NCBI GenBank assembly: GCA_030655215.1
Contig: JAURVZ010000086.1
Location: 124,001 to 188,000, forward strand
DNA from: Pseudolabrys sp.
Lineage (GTDB): Bacteria; Pseudomonadota; Alphaproteobacteria; Rhizobiales; Xanthobacteraceae
Direction of reading: 5' to 3'
DNA: 64,000 bases
Shown piece by piece: positions 8,848-16,778 of this stretch. Each line of letters opens with the position of its first letter. The first letter of the stretch is position 1. A program made the position numbers and the translations under genes. The notes under the pieces were generated by a model, which ran no database searches, had not been told where the DNA came from, and worked only from the letters and a program-made list of their open reading frames with translations.

Positions 8848-8941
8848 CCGTTCGTCCCCGCGAAAGCGGGGACCTAGAAGCTGCAAATTCAATCGCATCA
8901 TGATGTGGCTCCTGGGTTCCCGCTTTCGCGGGAACGAACGG
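8848..8941. repeat. Interspersed repeat, CCCGCTTTCGCGGGAACGAACGG family, copy 2
   Basis: Second copy of the element at 8263-8354, with arms CGTTCGTCCCCGCGAAAGCG and CCCGCTTTCGCGGGAACG. It overlaps the 3' end of coxL copy 2: the last residues of that protein (SRESGNPGATS) and its stop codon are encoded by the repeat. It also occupies the leader of coxS. Confidence 0.88.
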
Positions 8942-11270
8942 AGTTTGGAGCGCCTCTCAGTAAAGCCCGGATCCGCTGCGGCGTTGCCGGAATGGTGTCG
9001 ATCTCGACGCCGAAGGGCGTCAGCGCATCGTTGATCGCGTTGAGCACAGCAGCCGGCGCGCCAATGGCGCCGCCTTCGCCGAGACCTTTGGCCTTGGTGA
9101 TCGATTGCGTGCTCAATGTCTCAATGTGATGCAGCTCGATCGTCGGCATTTCATGCGCTGTCGGCGGCATGTAATCGGCGAGATTGGCGGTGAGAATGCC
9201 GCCGCTCTCGTCATAGATGATTTCTTCCAGCAGCGCATTGCCGATGCCTTGCGCGACGCCGCCATGTACCTGGCCATCGGCGATCATCGGATTGATAATG
9301 CGGCCGGCGTCTTCCGCCACCAGATAGCGCTCGATCTTGACGAAGCCGGTTTCTGCATCGAGCTCGACGACAGCAACGTGGCACGCATTGGAGAATGTGC
9401 CCGGCGGATCGTAAGTGCCGCTCTCGCTCAAGCCCGGCTCGATCTCGCCATTGAAACGATGCGCCTGCGTGTAGATCTCGCGCGCCATCGTCGCGATGGG
9501 TATCGATCGGTCGGTGCCGGCGACGTTGGCGCGGTTGTCTTCCAGCACGATGTCGCTTTCGGCGGCTTCCAGCATATGACTGGCGATTCGGATAAGCTTG
9601 GCGCGCACCTTGCGCGCGGCGATCAAAGTGGCGCCGCCGGAAATCACCAGCGAGCGGCTCGCGAAAGTGCCCCAGCCATAAGGCGCGGTGTCGGTGTCGC
9701 CATGCACGACCTTGATCATGTCCGGCGGAATGCCGAGTTCATCAGCGATGATCTGCGCGAGCGTCGTGCGCAGGCCCTGGCCATGCGGCGAGGCGCCGAT
9801 GCGCGCTTCGACATAACCGGACGGATCGACGCTGACATGCACGGTTTCCCAACCGGGCGTGATCGCCATGCCACGCGCGGCAAAAGCCGGACTGCCATAG
9901 CCGGTGCGCTCGGAGAACGTCGCAAAGCCGATGCCGAGATGACGGCCTTTGGCGCGCGCTTCCTTTTGCCGCGCGCGAAACGCCGGTACGTCGATGGCCT
10001 TCACCGCCATTTCAAGCGTGCCTTTGTACGTGGCTTCGTCAAACACAAGACCGGTGACGGAGGTGTAAGGAAATGTATCGATCAAATTGCGGCGGCGGAT
10101 ATCAACCGGGTCGATGGCAAAGGCGTTCGCCGCGCGGTCCATCAATCGTTCGAGCGTGAAGGTGATGACCGGCCGCGACACGCCGCGATAGGCGGCCATG
10201 GTACAAGTGTTGGTCAGCACGCCGCGCGCCAGACATTGATACTGTTGCACGTCGTAAGGGCCGGGCATTTCCGCCATCGCCATCAGCGGCTCCATGCCGG
10301 CCGTGTTGGGATAGCAGGAATAGGCGCCGATATTGGCGACGACATCGGCGCGCAGTGCGAGCAATTTGGCGTTGGCGTCGAAGGCGCCTTCGAGCGTGAC
10401 GTGCTGGTCGCGCGAATGAAACGACGCGATCAGGTTTTCACGGCGGTCTTCGGTCCAGGCGACTGTGCTCTTGAGTTTGCGCGCCAGCCAGACCAGCAAA
10501 ACATATTCGGTGCACAGCGACATTTTCTGGCCGAAGGCGCCGCCGACATCGGGTGCGATGACGCGCAGGTCGGATTCCGGCATGCCAAGCAGATCGGCAA
10601 TCGCAGTGCGTGCGACATGCGGCATTTGCGTGGTGCATGTGAGCGTCACGCGGCCGGTTGATTTGTCGAAGGCGGCATGCGCGGCGCGCGCTTCCATGGG
10701 CGTGGCGTTCTGCCGGTGCGAGCGGGCGTCGACCTTGATGATCTTGTCAGCGCTGGCCCACGCGTCAACGAAACCGGCGGTCTTGTGCGCGCCGTGCACG
10801 ATGATGTTGCCGGGTGCCTCGGCGTGGATTTGCGGCGCGCCTTGCTTCAGCGCGTCATGCGCATCGACCAGCGGCGGCGTCTCGCTGATATCGAGTTCAA
10901 CGAGATCGGCGATGTCCTCGGCTTCTTCTTCGCTCGATGCGACAACGGCGGCTACGGCTTCGCTGACAAAACGCACGACGCCTTCGGCGAGGATCGGCTG
11001 GCCGACCGGGCGGTAGTTGAATTTATACAGCATCGGCGTGATCTTCTTTACGCCTCTGAGATCGGCGGCGGTGATGACCATCGCGCCGTCCGGCGCTGTG
11101 ATGCTGTTGATGACGCCGGCGGCCATCGGACTGCGCACGAAACGCACCCAATGCGTGGCGGGCAGGTCGGCGGTGAAGTGGCCTTCGCCACGCACCAAAG
11201 CCGGATCTTCCAGCCGCCTGATCGAGCGGCCGACCCATTTCATGCCGGTGCCTTTGGTCGGCGCGTTCAT
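8898..11270 (-). CDS. Xanthine dehydrogenase family molybdopterin-binding subunit (CoxL-like, copy 2)
   Basis: Catalytic large subunit of a molybdenum hydroxylase, 790 residues. It has the N-terminal hammerhead (KWVGRSIRRLEDPALVRGEGHF), the Moco-binding region (DVGGAFGQKMSLCTEYVLL) and the C-terminal glutamate motif KAKGLGEGGAIG. The active-site loop reads MAAYRGVSRPV, again lacking the Cys of genuine CO dehydrogenase. It differs clearly from copy 1, so the two are ancient paralogues and not a recent duplication. The start overlaps the CoxM stop by four bases (ATGA). The last 11 or so residues come from a palindromic repeat. Confidence 0.93.
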   Translation of the reverse strand: MNAPTKGTGMKWVGRSIRRLEDPALVRGEGHFTADLPATHWVRFVRSPMAAGVINSITAPDGAMVITAADLRGVKKITPMLYKFNYRPVGQPILAEGVVRFVSEAVAAVVASSEEEAEDIADLVELDISETPPLVDAHDALKQGAPQIHAEAPGNIIVHGAHKTAGFVDAWASADKIIKVDARSHRQNATPMEARAAHAAFDKSTGRVTLTCTTQMPHVARTAIADLLGMPESDLRVIAPDVGGAFGQKMSLCTEYVLLVWLARKLKSTVAWTEDRRENLIASFHSRDQHVTLEGAFDANAKLLALRADVVANIGAYSCYPNTAGMEPLMAMAEMPGPYDVQQYQCLARGVLTNTCTMAAYRGVSRPVITFTLERLMDRAANAFAIDPVDIRRRNLIDTFPYTSVTGLVFDEATYKGTLEMAVKAIDVPAFRARQKEARAKGRHLGIGFATFSERTGYGSPAFAARGMAITPGWETVHVSVDPSGYVEARIGASPHGQGLRTTLAQIIADELGIPPDMIKVVHGDTDTAPYGWGTFASRSLVISGGATLIAARKVRAKLIRIASHMLEAAESDIVLEDNRANVAGTDRSIPIATMAREIYTQAHRFNGEIEPGLSESGTYDPPGTFSNACHVAVVELDAETGFVKIERYLVAEDAGRIINPMIADGQVHGGVAQGIGNALLEEIIYDESGGILTANLADYMPPTAHEMPTIELHHIETLSTQSITKAKGLGEGGAIGAPAAVLNAINDALTPFGVEIDTIPATPQRIRALLRGAPNSVRSRESGNPGATS

Positions 11271-12124
11271 GGGAGAGAGTTCTCCAGCGCCCGCCGCACA
11301 ACGGCGCGGACAAGATCGCGGCGGTACTCGGCATTGGTCTGGTGATCTTCAAGCGGATCGAGGGCGTCGCTGGCTACCCGAGCGGCTTCACGGAAGGCGG
11401 CGTCGTTTGGAGTTTGGCCGTTCAGGGTGGCTTCGGCCTCAGTGATGCGGCGCGGTGCAGCTTCCGCACCGCCGACACCGACGCGGGTGTCCGTCATCTT
11501 GCCGCCGACAATCCGATAGGTGACCAGCGACGACGCCATGGCGAAATCGCCGGCGCGGCGGCTGAATTCGTTGAAGCCGAATTTGGCGTCGGGAGCGAGC
11601 AAAGGCAGGCGCACCTCGGCCAGCAACTCGTCCTCGGCCAAGGCGGTCGACATGATGCCTTCGAAGAAGTCACGGGCGGCGATTTCGCGCGTGCCGCGGC
11701 TGCTCTTGGCGACCATGGTGGCGTCCAACGTCGCCGCGGTCAGGCACCATTCCGACGCCGGATCGGCATGCGCCAGGCTGCCGCAAAAGGTGCCGCGCAT
11801 GCGGATCGGGTAATGGGCGATGTGCCGGGCGACGAAGGTAAGCAGCGCGCCGAGCGGGTTGTCGACCGCAAGCTTGTGGAACGCGCCGTGACGCACCCGT
11901 GCGCCGATGGACAGCGCCTTGCCGTCGCTCTCCAGCCGGTCCAGCCCGGCCACCTCGTTGATATCGATCAGGTGGGCGGGCTTGGCCAGCCGGAACGCCA
12001 TGATCGGCACCAGGCTCTGCCCGCCGGCCAGGATGCGCCCTTCCTGGCCCGCCAGCTGCGACAGCAGGCCCAGCGCCTCGTCGAGCGTGCGCGGCACATG
12101 GCGGACGAAGGGCGCTGGCTTCAT
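11267..12124 (-). CDS. FAD-binding medium subunit of molybdenum hydroxylase (CoxM-like)
   Basis: FAD subunit of 285 residues (FAD_binding_5 plus CO_deh_flav_C). The flavin pyrophosphate is bound by ILAGGQSLVPIMAFRLAKP near residue 33 and the MRGTFCGSLAHADPASEW segment near residue 110. It takes electrons from the CoxS iron-sulfur clusters and passes them to an acceptor. Translation is coupled to coxL copy 2 by an ATGA overlap. A good ribosome-binding site (AGGAAA) precedes the ATG. A gap of 83 bases separates it from the aspartate-dehydrogenase-like gene upstream, which reads in the same direction, so the whole block may be one operon. Confidence 0.94.
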   Translation of the reverse strand: MKPAPFVRHVPRTLDEALGLLSQLAGQEGRILAGGQSLVPIMAFRLAKPAHLIDINEVAGLDRLESDGKALSIGARVRHGAFHKLAVDNPLGALLTFVARHIAHYPIRMRGTFCGSLAHADPASEWCLTAATLDATMVAKSSRGTREIAARDFFEGIMSTALAEDELLAEVRLPLLAPDAKFGFNEFSRRAGDFAMASSLVTYRIVGGKMTDTRVGVGGAEAAPRRITEAEATLNGQTPNDAAFREAARVASDALDPLEDHQTNAEYRRDLVRAVVRRALENSLP

Positions 12125-12207
12125 AGGATTTCCTGGGAATTCCTTGGGGGCTCGGTCCCGAAATCGCTTGTATGCTAACGATCTCGGGTCGCCCTCGTCA
12201 ACGAGCC

Positions 12208-13023
12208 TTAGCTGCCGATCTTCAGCTCCGAAACCAGCCCGCGCAAGGCGGCGATGGTCGAGGGCGCCACGCTCTTGCCGGTGCGCGGATTGTCCGAGGG
12301 CACGTTCTCGATGGTCATGGTGAAACGGGCGGTGTCGGCATCGACCGTGATGGTGTGGGTGTTGCGGGTGACGGTCGGGTCGGCCCAGATCTGCAGCCGG
12401 GTACGATCAGGGCCAATGCCGGCCAGGCTCAGCGCTGCCGCGACATTGACGTTGGCCGGGAAGCCCTTGGCGCCGTCGCGGGCCGAGCCGTCGAACACCT
12501 TCTTCGGCTCGGTCAGGCCTTTCACCGAAATGGCGTTGTCGACGAGATGCGGCGCGCCCTCCAGCCCGGCCGGCGGCTTGCGCGTCACCATCTCCACCGA
12601 ATGGATTGTGCCTTCGGCGGCGCCGCGTACGGCATCGAAGCCGAGCAGCGCGCCGGTCGGCACGATGATACGGGCGCCGGTCGCCTTGGCGCGTTCGACC
12701 AGATCGCCATGGTGCAGCAGCTGCGCCGCCGACAGCGGCATCAGGATGCGGCCCTTGTCGATGGTCGGAATGGCGATGTCGCGGAACATGGCCGGCGGCA
12801 GACATTCGACAACGACATCGCAGTCGTCAGCCAAAGTTTCGAGCGTACGCAGCGCGATCAGGTCGCCAATCTGCGGCAGCAAGCGGCGCGCCTTGTCGGC
12901 ATCGCGCACGGCAACAGCGGTGAGCGTCATGCCGGGGATGACTCCATCGATCAGCCGGCGCGCAACATCGAGGCCAACGGCGCCGAGGCCAGCGACGCCG
13001 ATGCGGAGGGATTTGTCTGTCAT
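12208..13023 (-). CDS. Aspartate dehydrogenase-like protein (NadX family)
   Basis: NAD(P)-dependent dehydrogenase of 271 residues. A Rossmann fold begins at RIGVAGLGAVGLDVARRL, and the aspartate dehydrogenase domain carries FPANVNVAAALSLAGIGPDR and RNTHTITVDAD, where the His is a candidate catalytic base. Family members oxidatively deaminate L-aspartate to oxaloacetate or iminoaspartate. No nadA or nadC gene is nearby. Instead it overlaps the PaaG-like gene by four bases and precedes the Mo-hydroxylase genes, so it may handle an amino-acid-like or imine intermediate of a catabolic pathway (inference). Confidence 0.85.
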   Translation of the reverse strand: MTDKSLRIGVAGLGAVGLDVARRLIDGVIPGMTLTAVAVRDADKARRLLPQIGDLIALRTLETLADDCDVVVECLPPAMFRDIAIPTIDKGRILMPLSAAQLLHHGDLVERAKATGARIIVPTGALLGFDAVRGAAEGTIHSVEMVTRKPPAGLEGAPHLVDNAISVKGLTEPKKVFDGSARDGAKGFPANVNVAAALSLAGIGPDRTRLQIWADPTVTRNTHTITVDADTARFTMTIENVPSDNPRTGKSVAPSTIAALRGLVSELKIGS

Positions 13024-13820
13024 GGGGTCTTCTTTCGGCCGTTGAACTTCGGGATTCGTTTCTCGACGAAGGCACGCACGCCCTCGGCGTAATCTGGCAG
13101 CAGCTGCGCCTGTTTCTGCAGGTCGCGCTCAAGATCAAGTTGTTCGTCGAGCGAATTGGTCATCGAGGCGTCGAGCGCCTTCTTGATCAGCGCCAGCCCT
13201 TGCGTCGGCGCGATGGCGAAGTGCTCGCAGGTGCGCTTCGCCTCGGGCATCAGGATCTTGTCGTCGACGCAACGCCAGATCATGCCCCACTCGGCGGCTT
13301 TCTCGGCAGCGAGGTCCTGCGCGATCAGCGCCAGCGCGCGGGCGCGCGCATCGCCAACAAGGCGCGGCAGAAACCATGTGCCGCCGCTATCCGGGATCAG
13401 ACCGATGCGGGCGAAGGACTGGATGAAGCGCGCCGATTTCGCGGCAATGACAATGTCGCAGGCCAGCGCGATGTTGGCGCCGGCGCCGGCGGCAACGCCG
13501 TTGACGGCGCAGATAACCGGGAAGGGCAGAGCGCGCAGCTTTCGCACCAGCGGATTGTACTGCAACTCAAGCGAATTGCGCTGCACCGGCGCTTCGCCCG
13601 GCTTCACCACGCGGTCGGCTAAATCCTGTCCGGCGCAGAAAGCGCGGCCGGCGCCGGTCAGCAGCAGCGAGCGGCAGTTCTCGTCCGCCTCCGCTTCGTC
13701 GATCGCGGCGCGCAACGCCTCATGCATTTCGTCATTGAAGGCGTTGAGCTTGTCCGGCCGGTTCAGCGTAATGACGCGGTAGCCGGTTTCGATCTGGGTA
13801 AGGACGGCGGGTTCGCTCAT
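13020..13820 (-). CDS. Enoyl-CoA hydratase/isomerase, PaaG-like
   Basis: Crotonase-fold protein of 266 residues. The oxyanion-hole segments are FCAGQDLADR and NGVAAGAGANIALACD. The IGLIPDSGGTWFLPRLVG motif with its aspartate is characteristic of PaaG, the 1,2-epoxyphenylacetyl-CoA isomerase that forms an oxepin-CoA, and not of classical hydratases with two glutamates. The gene overlaps both neighbours by ATGA (dehydrogenases upstream and downstream), so it is part of a tightly coupled trio. No other paa gene lies in the window, so the substrate may be a different aromatic or unsaturated CoA thioester. Confidence 0.88.
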   Translation of the reverse strand: MSEPAVLTQIETGYRVITLNRPDKLNAFNDEMHEALRAAIDEAEADENCRSLLLTGAGRAFCAGQDLADRVVKPGEAPVQRNSLELQYNPLVRKLRALPFPVICAVNGVAAGAGANIALACDIVIAAKSARFIQSFARIGLIPDSGGTWFLPRLVGDARARALALIAQDLAAEKAAEWGMIWRCVDDKILMPEAKRTCEHFAIAPTQGLALIKKALDASMTNSLDEQLDLERDLQKQAQLLPDYAEGVRAFVEKRIPKFNGRKKTP

Positions 13821-14662
13821 GGCTTCTTGCCGAGAAAGGCGTTCAGCACCGCGATCTCTTCCTTATGGCCTGCCTGATCGTCCGCCATGCGTTCATAGAA
13901 TCGTGCCGACATTGCCAGCATCTCGCTCTCGGCGAATTCCTCGCCGATGAAATCGGCGATCTCATCCATCTCGGCAACCCAGCGATAGGCTTTGGTATAC
14001 ATGCCGGGCACAGCGCGCTCGAAATACTTCAACAGTTCGGGCTGGCTTTCGGCCAGTTCAGCCTTCAGCGCTTCTGCCGAGCCGCCACGCGTCGCCGCCA
14101 GCATCATCGCCGCACCGAGTGCAGTGAAGCCCTTAGTGATTCCGGCATAGGACATCTTCAGCGCCGACGCGGCGGTGAGCGGGCCGTCGAGCACGCGAAT
14201 GATCAGGCCGTAATCGTTCAAGGTGGCGACATCCCTGGCGAAAGGTCCGGCCGCATAAATCTTGGTGTTGCTGGAGCCCGGCTTCGGCGGCGGGCCGATA
14301 ATGCCGGCGCCGACAAAATTGCAGCCGGAAGGTTTAATCGCCTCCGCGACCTTGAGCATGGTCGGTGGGCTAATTGCATTGCATTCGACGTAAATTGGTT
14401 TGTGACTGGCGGCGGTGAGCATCGGCGCCAGCCTCTGCGCCAAGGCCAGCGCTTCGCCGGGCGGCACGATCGACAAGATGAAATCCGCTTGCGCCAGTTG
14501 TTCCTCGTCAACGGCCTGCATGCCGGCTTCAGCGGCGCGTTTCTCGCTCGCCGCGCTGCGTCCCGTCAAAGAGGTGAGTACTTTGACACGATTGTCCGTG
14601 AGGCGTTTGGCCACACCGCTGCCCATGTTGCCCGGTGCGATGATGGCGACAGTCAGTGTCAC
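13817..14662 (-). CDS. NAD(P)-dependent oxidoreductase with DUF1932 domain
   Basis: 281-residue member of the 6-phosphogluconate/beta-hydroxyacid dehydrogenase superfamily. The N-terminal Rossmann motif is IIAPGNMGSGVAKRL, with Ala in place of the first Gly. The substrate-binding middle region reads GAGIIGPPPKPGSS. The lysine in SALKMSYAGITKG is the likely catalytic residue, followed by the C-terminal DUF1932 helical domain. It is the first gene of the long minus-strand catabolic operon and is coupled to the PaaG-like gene by a four-base overlap. Substrate unknown; a hydroxyacid or sugar-acid-like intermediate is likely from the family. Confidence 0.85.
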   Translation of the reverse strand: MTLTVAIIAPGNMGSGVAKRLTDNRVKVLTSLTGRSAASEKRAAEAGMQAVDEEQLAQADFILSIVPPGEALALAQRLAPMLTAASHKPIYVECNAISPPTMLKVAEAIKPSGCNFVGAGIIGPPPKPGSSNTKIYAAGPFARDVATLNDYGLIIRVLDGPLTAASALKMSYAGITKGFTALGAAMMLAATRGGSAEALKAELAESQPELLKYFERAVPGMYTKAYRWVAEMDEIADFIGEEFAESEMLAMSARFYERMADDQAGHKEEIAVLNAFLGKKP

Positions 14663-14710
14663 GTGGAAACTCCTTCAGCGAATGCTGGAAACCGAGTGCA
14701 GATACTGTAA

Positions 14711-14726
14711 TGTCGAACCGCCGACA
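14711..14726. promoter_or_regulatory. Small dyad between divergent operons
   Basis: Arms TGTCG and CGACA separated by six bases, in the 187-base region between the divergent DUF1932 and desaturase genes. This region must hold the promoter of the minus-strand operon. The dyad is short and could be an operator or chance. Confidence 0.25.
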
Positions 14727-14849
14727 TAAAAAAGCCCCGGAAGTCGATCAAGTTCTTCAATCCTCAACATTGCGAATGTGCGTGGACGGCAGCCAGGACA
14801 CCCCAGCCAGCCGGTTTGTACCGCACATTTAGACGCAAAGGACATCAGC

Positions 14850-15890
14850 TTGCAGCAAGATAAAGCGCCGGCCCCGACGGCCGGCCCGATGGATGCGCGC
14901 GCCTGGACCCAGAGACTGCTGCGCTATCGCGAACCGAGCAACTGGCGCAGCATTGTCGAAATCGGCATCAGCATTGTGCCGCTGGCGGCGCTCTGGGTGG
15001 CGATGTGGTTGTTTTATCGTTACGGCTTCTGGTGGGTGACATTGCTGCTGTCGATTCCTGCCGCCGGCTTCCTCGTGCGGCTTTTCATGATCCAGCACGA
15101 TTGCGGCCACGGATCTTTCTTCCGTCACCGCTTTCTCAATGACTGGACCGGCCGAGCGCTCGGCGTGCTGACCTTCACGCCGTACGATTTCTGGCGCCGC
15201 ACCCATGCCATTCATCATGCCACATCCGGTAATCTCGAACGCCGCGGTATCGGCGACATCGATACGCTGACGGTGAACGAATATCTGGCGCTGTCGCGGT
15301 GGGGCCGGGTGAAATACTGGCTCTATCGCAACCCGGTTGTCATGTTCGGCATCGGCCCGGCGTATATGTTCATCATCCAGCACCGCCTGCCGGTCGGCAT
15401 GATGCGCGCCGGCTGGGGCCCCTGGCTGAGCACGCAGGCGACCAATGCCGTTGCGGCGCTGATTGCTGGACTGTTGATCTGGCAGATCGGCATCGGCGCG
15501 TTCCTGCTTGTGCATCTGCCGGTCACCATCCTGGCGGCGACGATGGGCGTCTGGCTGTTCTACGTGCAGCACCAGTTCGAACATACGTCATGGGAAGACA
15601 ATACGACGTGGAACCTGCACGAGGTCGCGCTGCATGGCAGCTCGCACTACGTGCTGCCCGGCGTGTTGCGCTGGTTCACGGCCAATATCGGCATCCACCA
15701 CGTGCATCATTTGTGCAGCCGCATTCCGTATTACCGGCTTGGCCGCGTGCTGAGGGAAAATCCGGAGCTCAATGAGATCGGCCGCGTCACGATGTGGGAA
15801 AGCGTCAAAGCGGTGCGCCTGGTTTTGTGGGACGAGAATGCGAAGAAGCTGATCTCGTTTCGCGATATGCGGAAGATGCAGCGGGCGTAG
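14850..15890 (+). CDS. Fatty acid desaturase (acyl-lipid, DesA-like)
   Basis: Di-iron membrane desaturase of about 346 residues that introduces a double bond in membrane acyl chains. All three histidine boxes are present: HDCGH in the first third, HAIHH about 35 residues later, and HVHHL near the C terminus. Hydrophobic pairs flank them (IVPLAALWVAMWLFY, then WVTLLLSIPAAGFLV, and LIAGLLIWQIGIGAFLLVHLPV). TTG at 14850 is chosen because AAAGGA lies seven bases before it. A GTG at 14778 would add 24 residues with no ribosome-binding site. It is transcribed alone and divergent from the minus-strand operon. Confidence 0.9.
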   Translation: MQQDKAPAPTAGPMDARAWTQRLLRYREPSNWRSIVEIGISIVPLAALWVAMWLFYRYGFWWVTLLLSIPAAGFLVRLFMIQHDCGHGSFFRHRFLNDWTGRALGVLTFTPYDFWRRTHAIHHATSGNLERRGIGDIDTLTVNEYLALSRWGRVKYWLYRNPVVMFGIGPAYMFIIQHRLPVGMMRAGWGPWLSTQATNAVAALIAGLLIWQIGIGAFLLVHLPVTILAATMGVWLFYVQHQFEHTSWEDNTTWNLHEVALHGSSHYVLPGVLRWFTANIGIHHVHHLCSRIPYYRLGRVLRENPELNEIGRVTMWESVKAVRLVLWDENAKKLISFRDMRKMQRA

Positions 15891-15892
15891 CT

Positions 15893-15994
15893 GTCATTCC
15901 GGGGCGCGGCCTCTTGGCCGCGAAACCGGAATCCAGCGCTCTGCTTCGTATCTGGATTCCGGGTTCGCGCTAACGCGTGCCCCGGAATGACGGG
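15893..15994. repeat. Interspersed palindromic repeat (GTCATTCCGGGGC / GCCCCGGAATGAC)
   Basis: Element bounded by GTCATTCCGGGGC and its near-exact inverse CCCCGGAATGACGGG, with internal GGAATCCAG and CTGGATTCCGG arms. It fills the whole space between the convergent desaturase and SDR genes and probably serves as a bidirectional transcript end. Such elements are typical of Bradyrhizobium-like genomes. Confidence 0.8.
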
Positions 15995-15995
15995 A

Positions 15996-16778
15996 TTACG
16001 ACCCCGTCACGCCACCATCCATATTCAGGCTCTGCCCGGTCACGAAAGCCGACGCATCCGACGCCAAAAACAATGCAGCGCCGACGAGATCCTGTGGCAC
16101 GGACGGCCGCGGAATGCACTGCGATGCGACGATGCGTTCCTTCTGCGCCGGCGTCACCGTCTTGCGTTCGATCTCGGTGAAGGTGGCGCCCGGCAAAATA
16201 GCATTGACCGTAATGCCGTCAGGCCCGAGCTCGCGCGCCATCGACAGGCTCATGCCCATCAAGGCCGACTTGGTGGCGATGTAGTGAAGATAATTCGGCC
16301 GGCCGAGCCGGACCGCGCCGGAAGCGATGTTGATGATGCGGCCCCATTTGGCCTTGCGCATCGCCGGTAACACCGCGCGGGCGCACAGGAACGGGCCAGT
16401 TAAATTGACCTTCAGCACCTGTTCCCATTCTTCCAGCGGGATCTGGTCGAACGGCCGCATTTCCAGCGTCGAGAAAATGCCGGCGTTGTTGATCAGCACA
16501 TCGACACCGCCATATTCATCGGTGGTGAGTTCGACCATTTGCTTGATCGACGCCTCGTCGGCAACGTCGGTGGTGATGGCCAAAGCCTGGCCGCCGGCTT
16601 TCATGACTTCAGCCGACACCGACGCCGCTTTTTCTTCATTGCGTTCGGCAATGACGACGCGCGCTCCGGCGAGACCGAAGGCCTTGGCGAATTCACGGCC
16701 GATGCCTTGCCCGGCGCCGGTGATGATGACGACACGATCCTTCAACGACGGGAAGACGATGTTCTGCAAGTCGGTCAT
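15996..16778 (-). CDS. SDR family NAD(P)-dependent oxidoreductase
   Basis: Classical short-chain dehydrogenase/reductase of 260 residues. It has cofactor motif TGAGQGIGREFAKAF near residue 20, NNAGIFS near 92, catalytic Ser in NIASGAVRLG and YIATK as the YxxxK pair. The C terminus (FVTGQSLNMDGGVTGS) is typical. It likely interconverts an alcohol and a ketone. The ATG overlaps the stop of the FAD oxidoreductase gene by four bases, so the two enzymes probably act in sequence on one substrate. The SDR alone does not reveal that substrate. Confidence 0.9.
   Translation of the reverse strand: MTDLQNIVFPSLKDRVVIITGAGQGIGREFAKAFGLAGARVVIAERNEEKAASVSAEVMKAGGQALAITTDVADEASIKQMVELTTDEYGGVDVLINNAGIFSTLEMRPFDQIPLEEWEQVLKVNLTGPFLCARAVLPAMRKAKWGRIINIASGAVRLGRPNYLHYIATKSALMGMSLSMARELGPDGITVNAILPGATFTEIERKTVTPAQKERIVASQCIPRPSVPQDLVGAALFLASDASAFVTGQSLNMDGGVTGS

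Noticed and set aside
9105-10661. A 518-codon plus-strand open frame opposite coxL copy 2
   Set aside because: It is antisense to a gene with full-length Mo-hydroxylase motifs, is rich in His, Arg and Gly as expected for a shadow frame in high-GC DNA, and matches no family.
5971-12124. Annotation as aerobic CO dehydrogenase
   Set aside because: Both CoxL proteins lack the AYxCSFR loop that binds the Mo-Cu centre, so the general molybdenum-hydroxylase call is safer.
14778-14849. GTG at 14778 as the desaturase start
   Set aside because: No ribosome-binding site precedes it, while AAAGGA precedes TTG at 14850.
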